Assembly: GCA_028292505.1 (NCBI GenBank)
Contig: JAQGMF010000033.1
Coordinates: 1-64,000 of the forward strand
Direction of reading: 5' to 3'
DNA from: Rhodocyclales bacterium
Lineage (GTDB): Bacteria > Pseudomonadota > Gammaproteobacteria > Burkholderiales > Rhodocyclaceae
DNA: 64,000 nucleotides
The translations under genes and the position numbers were made by a program. The notes under the pieces are model-generated. The model saw only the letters and a list, made by a program, of their open reading frames with translations, was not told the origin of the DNA and did not search any database. Of the stretch, positions 28,106 through 36,326 are shown piece after piece; positions within the stretch are counted from its first letter, which is position 1, and the number at the start of each line of letters is the position of its first letter.

Positions 28106-29152
28106 ATGTTCGAAATCGGAGGCCGCCCGGTCGGCCTGCAAGCGGCGCCCTTCTTCATCGCCGAAATGAGCGGTAATCACAACGGCTCGCTGGATCGTGC
28201 GCTGGAAATCGTCGACGCCATTGCCAATGCCGGCGCGCACGCGCTGAAGCTGCAGACCTACACCGCCGACACGATGACGCTCAACATCCCGCACGGCGAG
28301 TTTCTGATCCAGGACGAGAAGAGCCTCTGGAACGGCCGCACCTTGTACGATCTCTACGAGGAAGCACACACTCCCTGGGCCTGGCATGCGCCGATCTTCG
28401 AGCGCGCCCGCAAGCGCGGCATGCTGGCCTTCTCGACGCCGTTCGATACCACTGCCGTGGATTTTCTCGCCGGCTTGGACGTGCCTTGCTACAAGGTTGC
28501 CAGTTTCGAAAATATTGATTTGCCATTGATCCGCAAAGTCGCCTCGATGGGTAAACCGATGATCATCTCGACGGGCCTCGCATCGCTCGTCGAAATTGCC
28601 GAAGCGGTGGACGCCGCACGCGGTGCCGGTTGCAAGGATCTGGTGATACTCAAATGCACCAGTACCTATCCGGCATCTCCAGCGGATAGCAATCTGCGCA
28701 CGATTCCGTACATGCGCGAAGTGCTCGGCGTGGAAGTCGGCTTGTCGGATCACACCTTGGGCATCGGCGCAGCGGTTGCCGCCGTGGCAATGGGCGCGAC
28801 CGTCATCGAGAAACACGTGACGCTGCGGCGCGCCGATGGCGGCGTGGACAGCGCCTTCTCACTGGAGCCGCAAGAGGTACGCATGCTGGTTGACGAGACC
28901 GAACGCGCACGCCAGGCCATGGGCATCGTGCGTTTCGGCGCCACCGAACGCGAGCGCGAGTCGCTGGTCTTCCGGCGTTCGTTGTATGTGGTGAAGGACG
29001 TGGCAGCGGGCGAAGTGTTCAGCGCGGAAAATATGCGCGCCATCCGCCCCGGTCTGGGTCTGCCGCCCAAGCACCAGGAACACATCACCGGCCGGCGCGC
29101 GTCACGCGACATTGCACGCGGTACGCCGATGAGCTGGGAGTTGCTGGCCTAG
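28106..29152 (+). CDS. pseI: Pseudaminic acid synthase
   Basis: Condenses 2,4-diacetamido-2,4,6-trideoxy-L-altrose with phosphoenolpyruvate to pseudaminic acid. A 348-residue protein: NeuB-type TIM barrel (residues 1-280, with EMSGNHNGSL, LKLQTYTADT, KCTSTYPA, GLSDHTLG, EKHVTL) and a C-terminal SAF/antifreeze-like domain (about 290-348, RRSLYVVKDVAAGE). The GAGGT ribosome site is close to the ATG. The gene is separated from pseBCG by about 19 kb, stands alone, and must be co-expressed for the pathway to work. The stop codon starts a class C repeat. Confidence 0.95.
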   Translation: MFEIGGRPVGLQAAPFFIAEMSGNHNGSLDRALEIVDAIANAGAHALKLQTYTADTMTLNIPHGEFLIQDEKSLWNGRTLYDLYEEAHTPWAWHAPIFERARKRGMLAFSTPFDTTAVDFLAGLDVPCYKVASFENIDLPLIRKVASMGKPMIISTGLASLVEIAEAVDAARGAGCKDLVILKCTSTYPASPADSNLRTIPYMREVLGVEVGLSDHTLGIGAAVAAVAMGATVIEKHVTLRRADGGVDSAFSLEPQEVRMLVDETERARQAMGIVRFGATERERESLVFRRSLYVVKDVAAGEVFSAENMRAIRPGLGLPPKHQEHITGRRASRDIARGTPMSWELLA

Positions 29153-29286
29153 AACCCGCAACAAAGTGGGCTGCGCACGCGCCTAGCGTTGTTGGCTCGC
29201 TCGCCGTGCTTTAGCACTGCTCTGCGCGAGCCCTCAGGTGGCAACATCGGCCAGCCACGTGCTCGCTCCATTTTGTTGCGGATTCT
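29150..29286. repeat. Class C long hairpin repeat, copy 2
   Basis: Starts at the TAG stop of pseI with TAGAACCCGCAACAAA and ends with a near-complement TTTTGTTGCGGATTCT. The interior shares GGGCTGCGCACGCG and GCCGTGCTT.AGCACTGC with copy 1 at 15510-15631. It carries a short internal insertion relative to copy 1. Confidence 0.8.
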
Positions 29287-29292
29287 TAGAAC

Positions 29293-29359
29293 GTAGGGCG
29301 GAGTGAAACTCCGCCGAAAAATGACAAATACATACGGCGGAGTTGGTACTCCGCCCTAC
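29293..29359. repeat. Inverted repeat downstream of pseI
   Basis: GTAGGGCGGAGT..ACTCCGCC and GGCGGAGT..ACTCCGCCCTAC form two nested stems, with about 20 AT-rich bases between. It may end pseI transcription, although no T-run follows. Confidence 0.65.
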
Positions 29360-29381
29360 AAAGACGTAGGTGATTCGTCGT

Positions 29382-29756
29382 TCAATTCCGCCCGATCCGC
29401 ACGCGTACTTTCGACGAATCGCCCAGCGCCATGTCCACCAGCCAGCTCAATAGGCTGTAAATCAGCGCGCCCCAGAACGCGCCGCCGAAGCTCGCGATCT
29501 GCACCCCTGGCACCAGCCCTGAGGCGGCCCAGAACAGCAGGCCGTTGATAACCAGTGCGAATATGCCGAGACTCAGGATGGTCACCGGCAGCGTGAGAAT
29601 GATCAGGATGGGCCGCAGCAGGGCATTGAGCAGCGCGATGACCACTGCCGCGAGTAGCGCGGGGACGAAGCCGGCGACGGTGATCGAACTCACCAGCGCG
29701 GGCAGAACCATCAGGGCCAGCGCATTCAGCGCCCAGCGTAGCAGTAGTTTTAACAT
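29382..29756 (-). CDS. Phage-holin-like four-helix membrane protein (PF04020-type)
   Basis: A 124-residue protein with four membrane helices; it carries LRPILIILTLPVTILSLGIFALVIN, typical of the bacterial Phage_holin_4_2 family, which despite its name is chromosomal and widespread. The ATG at 29756 overlaps the hemH stop as TGATG, so its translation depends on hemH termination. Upstream in-frame codons lie inside hemH and are rejected. Function unknown. Confidence 0.85.
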   Translation of the reverse strand: MLKLLLRWALNALALMVLPALVSSITVAGFVPALLAAVVIALLNALLRPILIILTLPVTILSLGIFALVINGLLFWAASGLVPGVQIASFGGAFWGALIYSLLSWLVDMALGDSSKVRVRIGRN

Positions 29757-30853
29757 CAGGTTTTTGCTCCAGAAGTTTTTGCACGAACCGCGCTGGCTTG
29801 CACAGCTGCGGCACTCGGTACAGGTTGCATTAGCCAGTCCTGCATATGGCGTCGGCATAGTGCCACGAGGGCCTCGATGAAATCATGCCTCTCGTTCAGG
29901 CAGGGAATGTAGTTCAGTGCTTTGCCCCCCTGCGCAATGAAGGCTGTGCGACATTCGATGGCGATCTCCTCCAGCGTTTCGAGGCAGTCGGCGACGAAGC
30001 CGGGGCACATCACATCGACGGACTTCACACCGTCCTGCGCCATCTTCTCCAGTGTAGGCTGCGTGTAGGGCTTGAGCCACTCGGCCTTGCCGAAGCGCGA
30101 CTGGAAGGTGACGACGTATTGTTCGGCTTTCAGCCCCAGATGCTCGGCGACGAGGCGGGCGGTCTTTTGGCATTCGCAGAAATAGGGGTCGCCTTTGTCC
30201 AGCGTGAAGCGCGGTACGCCGTGAAAACTCATCACCAGCCGCTCGGCACGGCCATTGACCTGCCAGTGTGCCTGCACGCTGGCGACCAGTGAACGTATGT
30301 AGCCGGGATCGTCATGAAAGCTGCGCACCAGGCGCAGCTCGGGCAGATTGCGCATGTGCTTGAGGCAATCGGCCAGCGCGTCGAAGGCACTGGCTGTTGT
30401 GCTGGCGGCATATTGCGGATAGAGCGGTAGCACCAGGATGCGATTGCAGCCGCGTTCCTTGAAGCGCGTCAGCGCAGCTTCGACGCTGGGTGCGCCATAG
30501 CGCATGGCAAAGTCGACCATGACATTGTTCTGCCCGGCGTGAGCGAAATAACCCTGCACAAGCTTGGCCTGCTTCTCGGTATGCACACGTAATGGCGAAC
30601 CCTCCGAGGTCCATACCATCGCGTATTTTTTTGCCGAAGCCTTGGGACGCGTATTGAGGATGAAGCCGTTTAGAATCAGCCACCATAGCGCACGGGGAAT
30701 TTCGACGACACGTGGGTCGGACAGGAATTGTTTCAGATAGGGGCGCACGGCCTGTGCCGTCGCTGCGGCAGGCGTGCCGAGGTTGATCAGCAGTATGCCG
30801 ATGTTGGGCGCCGCTTGATGGTCGTGTTTCGGTTCGGGGAGGAAGCGGGGCAT
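29756..30853 (-). CDS. hemH: Ferrochelatase
   Basis: Inserts Fe2+ into protoporphyrin IX as the last step of haem synthesis, at the inner face of the membrane. A 365-residue protein with GILLINLGTP near the N-terminus, the catalytic His in VMSFHGVP (about residue 210), TFQSRFG and CPGFVADCLETLEEI. The Ala-rich C-terminal tail is longer than in E. coli. It is followed by a coupled holin-like gene. The hrcA gene lies 1.6 kb upstream on the same strand, with two exported-protein genes between. Confidence 0.95.
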   Translation of the reverse strand: MPRFLPEPKHDHQAAPNIGILLINLGTPAAATAQAVRPYLKQFLSDPRVVEIPRALWWLILNGFILNTRPKASAKKYAMVWTSEGSPLRVHTEKQAKLVQGYFAHAGQNNVMVDFAMRYGAPSVEAALTRFKERGCNRILVLPLYPQYAASTTASAFDALADCLKHMRNLPELRLVRSFHDDPGYIRSLVASVQAHWQVNGRAERLVMSFHGVPRFTLDKGDPYFCECQKTARLVAEHLGLKAEQYVVTFQSRFGKAEWLKPYTQPTLEKMAQDGVKSVDVMCPGFVADCLETLEEIAIECRTAFIAQGGKALNYIPCLNERHDFIEALVALCRRHMQDWLMQPVPSAAAVQASAVRAKTSGAKT

Positions 30854-30903
30854 CGGGCTCGGTTGTCTGTTCTTGTTATTTTTTTGTCATTGTTGTGGTG
30901 CGG

Positions 30904-31683
30904 TTACTGCGCCAGGACCCACGTTGCAATCCTGTCGGCCACCTTGGCCTCGATGCCATTGTAGCCATGATGGGCGAGAGCCTCGCAAGGATCGCCCTCG
31001 CTGATGCCACCTTCGAAGGTCACCAGCTCACGGCGCGAAGCATGGCTGAGTTTGTTCATCAGATCCGGCAATTCTTCCGGATTGCAGATGCGGCAAGTGT
31101 CCTGTTGGTGGTGTACGACCAGCGTCGGCACGGTGATTTTTTCAAGGGGCATGGCAGGCACCGAGCGGCTCTTCGGGTCGTTGAGAATCGTCGAGGTCAG
31201 CACCAGTCCGTCCGGGCCATCGGGCCTGTCCAGGGACGTCGCCACGAAAGCGACGGACTGCGTGCCGCGGCTCGTGCCGACCAGCCAGATCGGCAGCTTC
31301 GTACTTTGTCGGAGCGTGGCAATGACCGCCTTTATGTCAGTGACATGTTCCGTCGTTTGCCGAAAGCCACTCAGAAAGGGATAGCTTTGACGATCCGAAG
31401 GGGAATCGACCAGCGCCACGACGAAGCCCTTGTCGACCCATTGCTGACGTGTGCGAATCAGGAAGTTTCCCTTGCCCATGCTCAGTTCGCCGGAGGGGCT
31501 GATGCGCAACACGCCATCGCCGCCCGTAAATAGCACGAGGACTGCTTTGGGTTGGTCGGGCGTGATGACCAGCAGGCGTTGCGTGACGCCAGGGCGGGTG
31601 GGAATGTCGAGAGTTTGCGTGGTTTCTGCGCCCACCGACCCGCTTGCGAGCGCGAATAGCAATACGGCAAGCACTCTATACAT
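30904..31683 (-). CDS. Exported alpha/beta hydrolase
   Basis: A 259-residue protein with a signal peptide (about 19 residues, cleavage near SVGA) and an alpha/beta-hydrolase fold. The nucleophile elbow GTSRG places Ser at 138, the acid is likely in VHHQQDTC and the His in ALAHHGYNGIE (about 238). FTGGDGVL near residue 53 may form the oxyanion region. Substrate unknown. AAGGAG precedes the ATG. The next gene on the same strand ends 55 bases upstream. Confidence 0.82.
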   Translation of the reverse strand: MYRVLAVLLFALASGSVGAETTQTLDIPTRPGVTQRLLVITPDQPKAVLVLFTGGDGVLRISPSGELSMGKGNFLIRTRQQWVDKGFVVALVDSPSDRQSYPFLSGFRQTTEHVTDIKAVIATLRQSTKLPIWLVGTSRGTQSVAFVATSLDRPDGPDGLVLTSTILNDPKSRSVPAMPLEKITVPTLVVHHQQDTCRICNPEELPDLMNKLSHASRRELVTFEGGISEGDPCEALAHHGYNGIEAKVADRIATWVLAQ

Positions 31684-31737
31684 GATGACTCCTTCTAAAG
31701 AGAGGGTCAGACATCCGCAATGGCAGTGGTAATGCCA

Positions 31738-32424
31738 TCAGCATCCCAGTGCATGTCTCTGATTTTCCAGGTCGTGCATCTGCCGGTTCAATCCATCCAT
31801 TGCCGCAATACCGCCACCAGCACGCTGCGAAGCTTTCGTGGAATTGATTTGATCCACCAGCGCGTGACACTGTTCTTCTTTGTGCTTGCGCGCTTGGTCG
31901 TCCTGGTAAGTTTTCTCTGCAGCCGCGTTGCTCGGAGCGCTTGCCTGTTGCGGAGCTTCTAGCTTGGCTGTGTTCGATGGCACGGTCTGACCGGCGAGCA
32001 TGCCTGCTGCGGCAGCCAGCTTGGCGGCTTGAACCTTGCGTTCCTGGTCGGCTGCGCAGTCCGCTTCGACAAGCGTGCGAACTTCTGTGGCTGTGCCACG
32101 CTTGCCATAGACGTAATGGATGAACTCGGGCGAGCCACCCTTGCTGCGTGCTTCCGTAATCTGTTCCTGTTCGGTCCGCCCGGCCTCCTTCATCCACATG
32201 AGCTTGAGCGCGTCGTTGCCTTGTTGCGTACAGACGGCATCTGTCGGTGCCGTTTGCGCGGTCGGACGAACTTTTGCCGTACCGATTGCCATGCCTTCTA
32301 CAGGGCCTTCACAGGGGCGGTCCTGGAACGTTTTGCCGCAGCGATAAAGGGTCTGGGCATGGCCTTGAGACAGGAATATGAGTGTGAGCACGAAGGCAGT
32401 GAAAGTAAGGCAGATTCTACGCAT
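31738..32424 (-). CDS. Exported DUF4124-like protein
   Basis: A 228-residue protein with a signal peptide (MRRICLTFTAFVLTLIFLSQ, cut after GHA) and an N-terminal YRCGKTFQDRPC stretch like the DUF4124 domain common in betaproteobacteria. A charged, Ala/Gln-rich helical part and a short Cys-ended tail follow. The start at 32424 was chosen for its signal peptide, with GGA 8 bases upstream; upstream ATG codons at 32430 and 32448 are possible. Function unknown. Confidence 0.72.
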   Translation of the reverse strand: MRRICLTFTAFVLTLIFLSQGHAQTLYRCGKTFQDRPCEGPVEGMAIGTAKVRPTAQTAPTDAVCTQQGNDALKLMWMKEAGRTEQEQITEARSKGGSPEFIHYVYGKRGTATEVRTLVEADCAADQERKVQAAKLAAAAGMLAGQTVPSNTAKLEAPQQASAPSNAAAEKTYQDDQARKHKEEQCHALVDQINSTKASQRAGGGIAAMDGLNRQMHDLENQRHALGC

Positions 32425-32460
32425 GACCATCGTCCAGAAATAAAACATGATGTATGGGTA

Positions 32461-33489
32461 TCAGATGTTGTGCGACAAGGCGCCGCTCAACAACTTTGCC
32501 GTGATATCCACAATAGGTATGACGCGTTCATACGCCATGCGCGTGGGGCCGATGACGCCGACGGTGCCGACGATCTTGCCGTCGACCTCGTAAGGTGCCG
32601 TGATGACGCTGCACTCGTCCAGCGAATTGATGCCCGATTCGCCGCCGATGAATATCTGCACGCCTTCGGCGCGATGCGACAGGTCGAGCAATTGCACCAG
32701 TCCCGACTTCTGTTCGAACAGCCTGAAAAGCTCGCGCATGCGGCCCATATTCGAAGACAAGTCGTTCACTTCCAACAGCTTGCGTTCGCCTGAAAGCACG
32801 TATGCCCCCGTATTTTCCTCCAGCGCATCGCTGCCGGCATTGATGGTGGCCGTCATCAGCTCGACCATGTCGGAGCGCAGTTGCACCAAGTCTTCGCGCA
32901 GATGGCCGAGCATGTCGCTGAAGCCGAGGCCGGCACAATGATGATTGAGATAGTTGGCGGCGGTGACCAGCTCGGACGGCGAGTAGGGCCGCTGGGTGTG
33001 GACGATGCGGTTCTGCACGTCGCCGGACAAGGTGACGATGATGAGCAGCACGCGCGTTTCGGAGAGACTGACGAATTCGATCTGGCGAACCTTGTCGGCC
33101 TCCTTGCGCGGGGTGACGACCACACCGGCGAACTGGGTAAGTTCCGACAGTAGTTGCGAGGCCGCGGCTATGACGCGCTTGGGTTCATTCGGCCGGAAAT
33201 GTGTTTTCAGCTCGCGCACTTCTTCCTGTTCGAGCGGTTTGACGGTGAGCAGGGTGTCGACAAACAGGCGGTAGCCAAGGGGTGTCGGTATGCGGCCCGC
33301 CGACGTGTGGGGGCTGGTGATGAAGCCGAGTTCTTCGAGGTCGGCCATGACATTGCGGATTGTCGCCGGCGACAGTTCCAGCCCCGATTGCCGCGACAGG
33401 GCACGTGAGCCGACGGGCTGGCCCTCGCTGATGTAGCGCTCCACCAGCGTCTTCAGCAGGATGCGGGCGCGTTGATCAAGTTGGTTCAT
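32461..33489 (-). CDS. hrcA: Heat-inducible transcription repressor HrcA
   Basis: Repressor that binds CIRCE operators upstream of groESL and dnaK-type operons. A 342-residue protein: N-terminal winged helix-turn-helix (residues 1-90, with [19 protein letters not shown] and HTSAGRIPT), then the GAF-like HrcA domain ending [18 protein letters not shown]. Length is normal. I searched the upstream region for the CIRCE inverted repeat (TTAGCACTC-N9-GAGTGCTAA) and did not see it, so autoregulation is not supported here. It is divergent from nadK. Confidence 0.95.
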   Translation of the reverse strand: MNQLDQRARILLKTLVERYISEGQPVGSRALSRQSGLELSPATIRNVMADLEELGFITSPHTSAGRIPTPLGYRLFVDTLLTVKPLEQEEVRELKTHFRPNEPKRVIAAASQLLSELTQFAGVVVTPRKEADKVRQIEFVSLSETRVLLIIVTLSGDVQNRIVHTQRPYSPSELVTAANYLNHHCAGLGFSDMLGHLREDLVQLRSDMVELMTATINAGSDALEENTGAYVLSGERKLLEVNDLSSNMGRMRELFRLFEQKSGLVQLLDLSHRAEGVQIFIGGESGINSLDECSVITAPYEVDGKIVGTVGVIGPTRMAYERVIPIVDITAKLLSGALSHNI

Positions 33490-33628
33490 CTGGGGCAGAC
33501 TGCGATGGCATGCGCCGATTCTAGTTCACTTCGGCCGGGGCGGGCGCTGCGTTCGAGATGTGCGCCGATTGTTCATTATCAAGCCAGCCTGGGTGGACAG
33601 GGCGGCCGCATGTGGTTAAATCCTGGTC

Positions 33629-34537
33629 ATGGAAAATGATTCAATGAGTAATTCAGCCAGCGAATTCAGGACGGTCGCGCTCGTCGGCAAATATCAGAGC
33701 GCCGAGGTGGCAGAGGCGCTGGGCCGTTTGTCGGCCTATCTGCAGACGCGTGGCGTGAGCGTGCTCGTCGATGAAGACACTGCGCGCGTGGTCGGCGGCG
33801 TGGGCGGTGCCCGTGCCGTGACTTTCGAGCAAATCGCAGAGCGCGCCGATCTGGCCGTGGTCGTGGGCGGGGATGGCACCATGCTAACTGCGGCGCGTAG
33901 GCTGGGCAGCTACACCGTTCCGTTACTTGGCATCAACCAGGGACGCCTGGGCTTCCTGACCGATGTCGGCCGTGGCGAGATGATCGATCGGGTCGGTGAG
34001 ATCCTCGATGGAAAGTATCTGCGCGAGCGGCGTGTGCTGCTCGAAGCCGAGGTGCTCCGCGACGGTGTACCGGTATTCAGTTCGGTGGCGCTCAACGATG
34101 TGGTGGTGAGCCGCGGCGAAGTCGGCCGCATGATCGAATTCGAGCTTACGGTGGATGGGGAATATATCTATTCGCAGCGCTCCGACGGCATCATCGTCGC
34201 CACGCCGACCGGCTCGACTGCGTACGCTTTATCCGCCAACGGCCCCATCTTGCATCCGCGTCTGGCGGGCATGGTGCTGGTGCCGCTGTCGCCGCATGGC
34301 CTGACCTATCGCCCGATTGCCCTGTCGCATGACAGCGTCGTGGATATCATGGTTGTCGCGCCGCATGACGCCCGCATTCACTTCGACGGGCAGACTTTGT
34401 TCGATGCTCACGGCGGTGACTGTGTACGGGTGCGCCGTTCCTTTCAATCCGTGACTTTGTTGCACCCGCCGGGGTACAGCTATTTCGCCGTGCTGCGCGA
34501 AAAGTTGCATTGGAGCGCCACGCCGCGATTGTCCTGA
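33629..34537 (+). CDS. nadK: NAD kinase
   Basis: Phosphorylates NAD to NADP. A 302-residue protein with the GGDGT motif at 80-84, the ALNDVVVSRGE block and TPTGSTAYALSANGP with LHP; these are the NAD-binding and catalytic elements of the family. An ATG at 33644 (five residues shorter) has GGAA better spaced upstream and may be the real start. The hrcA / nadK / recN neighbourhood is characteristic of betaproteobacteria. Confidence 0.95.
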   Translation: MENDSMSNSASEFRTVALVGKYQSAEVAEALGRLSAYLQTRGVSVLVDEDTARVVGGVGGARAVTFEQIAERADLAVVVGGDGTMLTAARRLGSYTVPLLGINQGRLGFLTDVGRGEMIDRVGEILDGKYLRERRVLLEAEVLRDGVPVFSSVALNDVVVSRGEVGRMIEFELTVDGEYIYSQRSDGIIVATPTGSTAYALSANGPILHPRLAGMVLVPLSPHGLTYRPIALSHDSVVDIMVVAPHDARIHFDGQTLFDAHGGDCVRVRRSFQSVTLLHPPGYSYFAVLREKLHWSATPRLS

Positions 34538-34555
34538 CGAACCACTCCCTGAAAT

Positions 34556-34604
34556 GTAGCTGACGGTGCAGTTCGCTTAGCTCACTGGCACCCTACCGCC
34601 CTAC
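34556..34604. repeat. Class E repeat between nadK and recN
   Basis: GTAGCTGACGGTGCAGTTCG and a following CTCACTGGCACCCTAC resemble one arm of the class E repeat at 18867-18950. Confidence 0.55.
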
Positions 34605-34642
34605 GTTAGAATAAGCGCCTGCCACGACATCCCCGACGACAC

Positions 34643-36298
34643 ATGCTGCGCCGCCTTCTCATTTCCGATTTCGTACTGGTCGACCGCATCGAACTCGATT
34701 TTCGTATCGGCTTCGGTGCGCTGACGGGCGAGACGGGCGCGGGCAAATCCATTCTGCTCGATGCGCTGTCGTTGCTGCTCGGCGAACGTGCCGATGCCAA
34801 CGTCGTACGCAATGGCTGCGAGAAAGCCGACCTGGCGGCAGAGTTCGAGCTGGCGGCCGATTCGCCGGTGCGGGCATGGTTGCTGAGCCAGGACCTGGAA
34901 GCCAGTGAAGATGTGTTGCTGATACGCCGCGTCGTCGATAGCGGCGGCCGTTCGCGCGCTTATGTGAATGGCATGCCTGCCACGGCCACGCAGTTGCGCG
35001 AACTCGGCGAATTCCTGGCGGATATTCACGGGCAGCATGCGCATCAGGCGTTGCTGCGGCCCGATGCACAACGCATTCTGCTCGACGAGCACGCTGGCCT
35101 TGCGCCGCTCGCGAAGGAGGTCGGCAAGCTGTGGCGCGAACTCGTCGCGGCACGTCGCGCGCGTGAAGAGGCGCAACAACAACAGGCCGGTCTGGCGCGC
35201 GAGCAGGAGATGCTCGCCTTCCAGGTGCAGGAGCTTGACGGACTCAATTTCGGCGTCGGCGAGTGGGAGCCGCTCAATCAGGAACACGCGCGGCTCACCC
35301 ATGCTGCGAGCCTGATCGAAGGTGCCGGCGTGGCGCTGGAGGCTGTCAGCGAAAGCGAGCAACCGCTGACGACGCAGACCGAGCGACTCGCCGCCAAGCT
35401 GTTCGAACTCGCCGAATTCGATGCGACGCTCAAGGACATTGCCGAGTTGCTGAGCGAAGCGGCGATCCGCCTCGACGAAGCCGGCCATGCGCTCAAGCGC
35501 TACCAGGAACGTGTCGATCTCGACCCCGAACGGCTATCGCAACTCGATCAGCGACTTGCCGATGTCATGATGCTGACGCGCAAGTACCGCGTGCAGCCCG
35601 ACGAGTTGCCGAACTTCTTGATGGAAAGTCGCACGCGCCTCGACAGTCTCGCGGCGCTGGGCGATCCGGCCTTGCTTGCCGAGCGCGAACGCGCCGCCGA
35701 AAATGCTTTCCGCAAGGCTGCCCTACAGCTCTCGGAGAAGCGCGCTGTCGCCGCAAGGAAACTCGGCAGCGCCGTGACCGAAGCCATGCAGGAACTGGCC
35801 ATGCTGGGCGGCCGCTTCGAGATCGCGTTGCAGCCGGAGCCCGAAGGCAGTGCGCACGGTCTCGAAAAAATCGAATTCCAGGTGGCCGCCAATCCCAGCC
35901 AGCCACTGCGCCCGCTCGCCAAGGTGGCGTCGGGCGGCGAGTTGTCGCGCATCGGCTTGTCGATCCAGGTCATCGCCAGCGCCTCGCAAGCGGTGCCGAC
36001 ATTGATCTTCGACGAAGTGGATGTCGGCATCGGCGGTGGTGTGGCGGAAATTGTCGGGCGCCGTCTGCGCGAGCTGGGTAGCAAGCGGCAAGTGCTGTGC
36101 GTGACCCATCTGCCGCAGATTGCCGCGCAAGCGAACTGGCAGTGGAAGGTCGTCAAGGAGAACAAGGATGGCGTGACGCTATCGCGCCTCGTCGACCTCG
36201 ATCGAGGTGGCCGCGTCGAAGAGATCGCACGCATGCTCGGCGGCGTGAATATCACCGAGACGACGCGCAGTCATGCGGCGGAGTTGCTTGGAGGCTAG
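34643..36298 (+). CDS. recN: DNA repair protein RecN
   Basis: SMC-like ATPase for double-strand-break repair. A 551-residue protein: Walker A GETGAGKS at 29-36, DIHGQHAHQ, long coiled-coil arms (about 150-350), signature ASGGELSRIGLS, Walker B LIFDEVDVGIGG and the H-loop CVTHLPQIAA. The gene is intact. A diverged second copy of its last about 95 codons is at 37954-38238, beyond the oppositely oriented phoD. Confidence 0.95.
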   Translation: MLRRLLISDFVLVDRIELDFRIGFGALTGETGAGKSILLDALSLLLGERADANVVRNGCEKADLAAEFELAADSPVRAWLLSQDLEASEDVLLIRRVVDSGGRSRAYVNGMPATATQLRELGEFLADIHGQHAHQALLRPDAQRILLDEHAGLAPLAKEVGKLWRELVAARRAREEAQQQQAGLAREQEMLAFQVQELDGLNFGVGEWEPLNQEHARLTHAASLIEGAGVALEAVSESEQPLTTQTERLAAKLFELAEFDATLKDIAELLSEAAIRLDEAGHALKRYQERVDLDPERLSQLDQRLADVMMLTRKYRVQPDELPNFLMESRTRLDSLAALGDPALLAERERAAENAFRKAALQLSEKRAVAARKLGSAVTEAMQELAMLGGRFEIALQPEPEGSAHGLEKIEFQVAANPSQPLRPLAKVASGGELSRIGLSIQVIASASQAVPTLIFDEVDVGIGGGVAEIVGRRLRELGSKRQVLCVTHLPQIAAQANWQWKVVKENKDGVTLSRLVDLDRGGRVEEIARMLGGVNITETTRSHAAELLGG

Positions 36299-36326
36299 GC
36301 GACGCGCCGGCTCGCGCCATACTGCG

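Noticed and set aside
33490-33628. CIRCE operator upstream of hrcA
   Set aside because: The TTAGCACTC-N9-GAGTGCTAA inverted repeat was looked for and not found.
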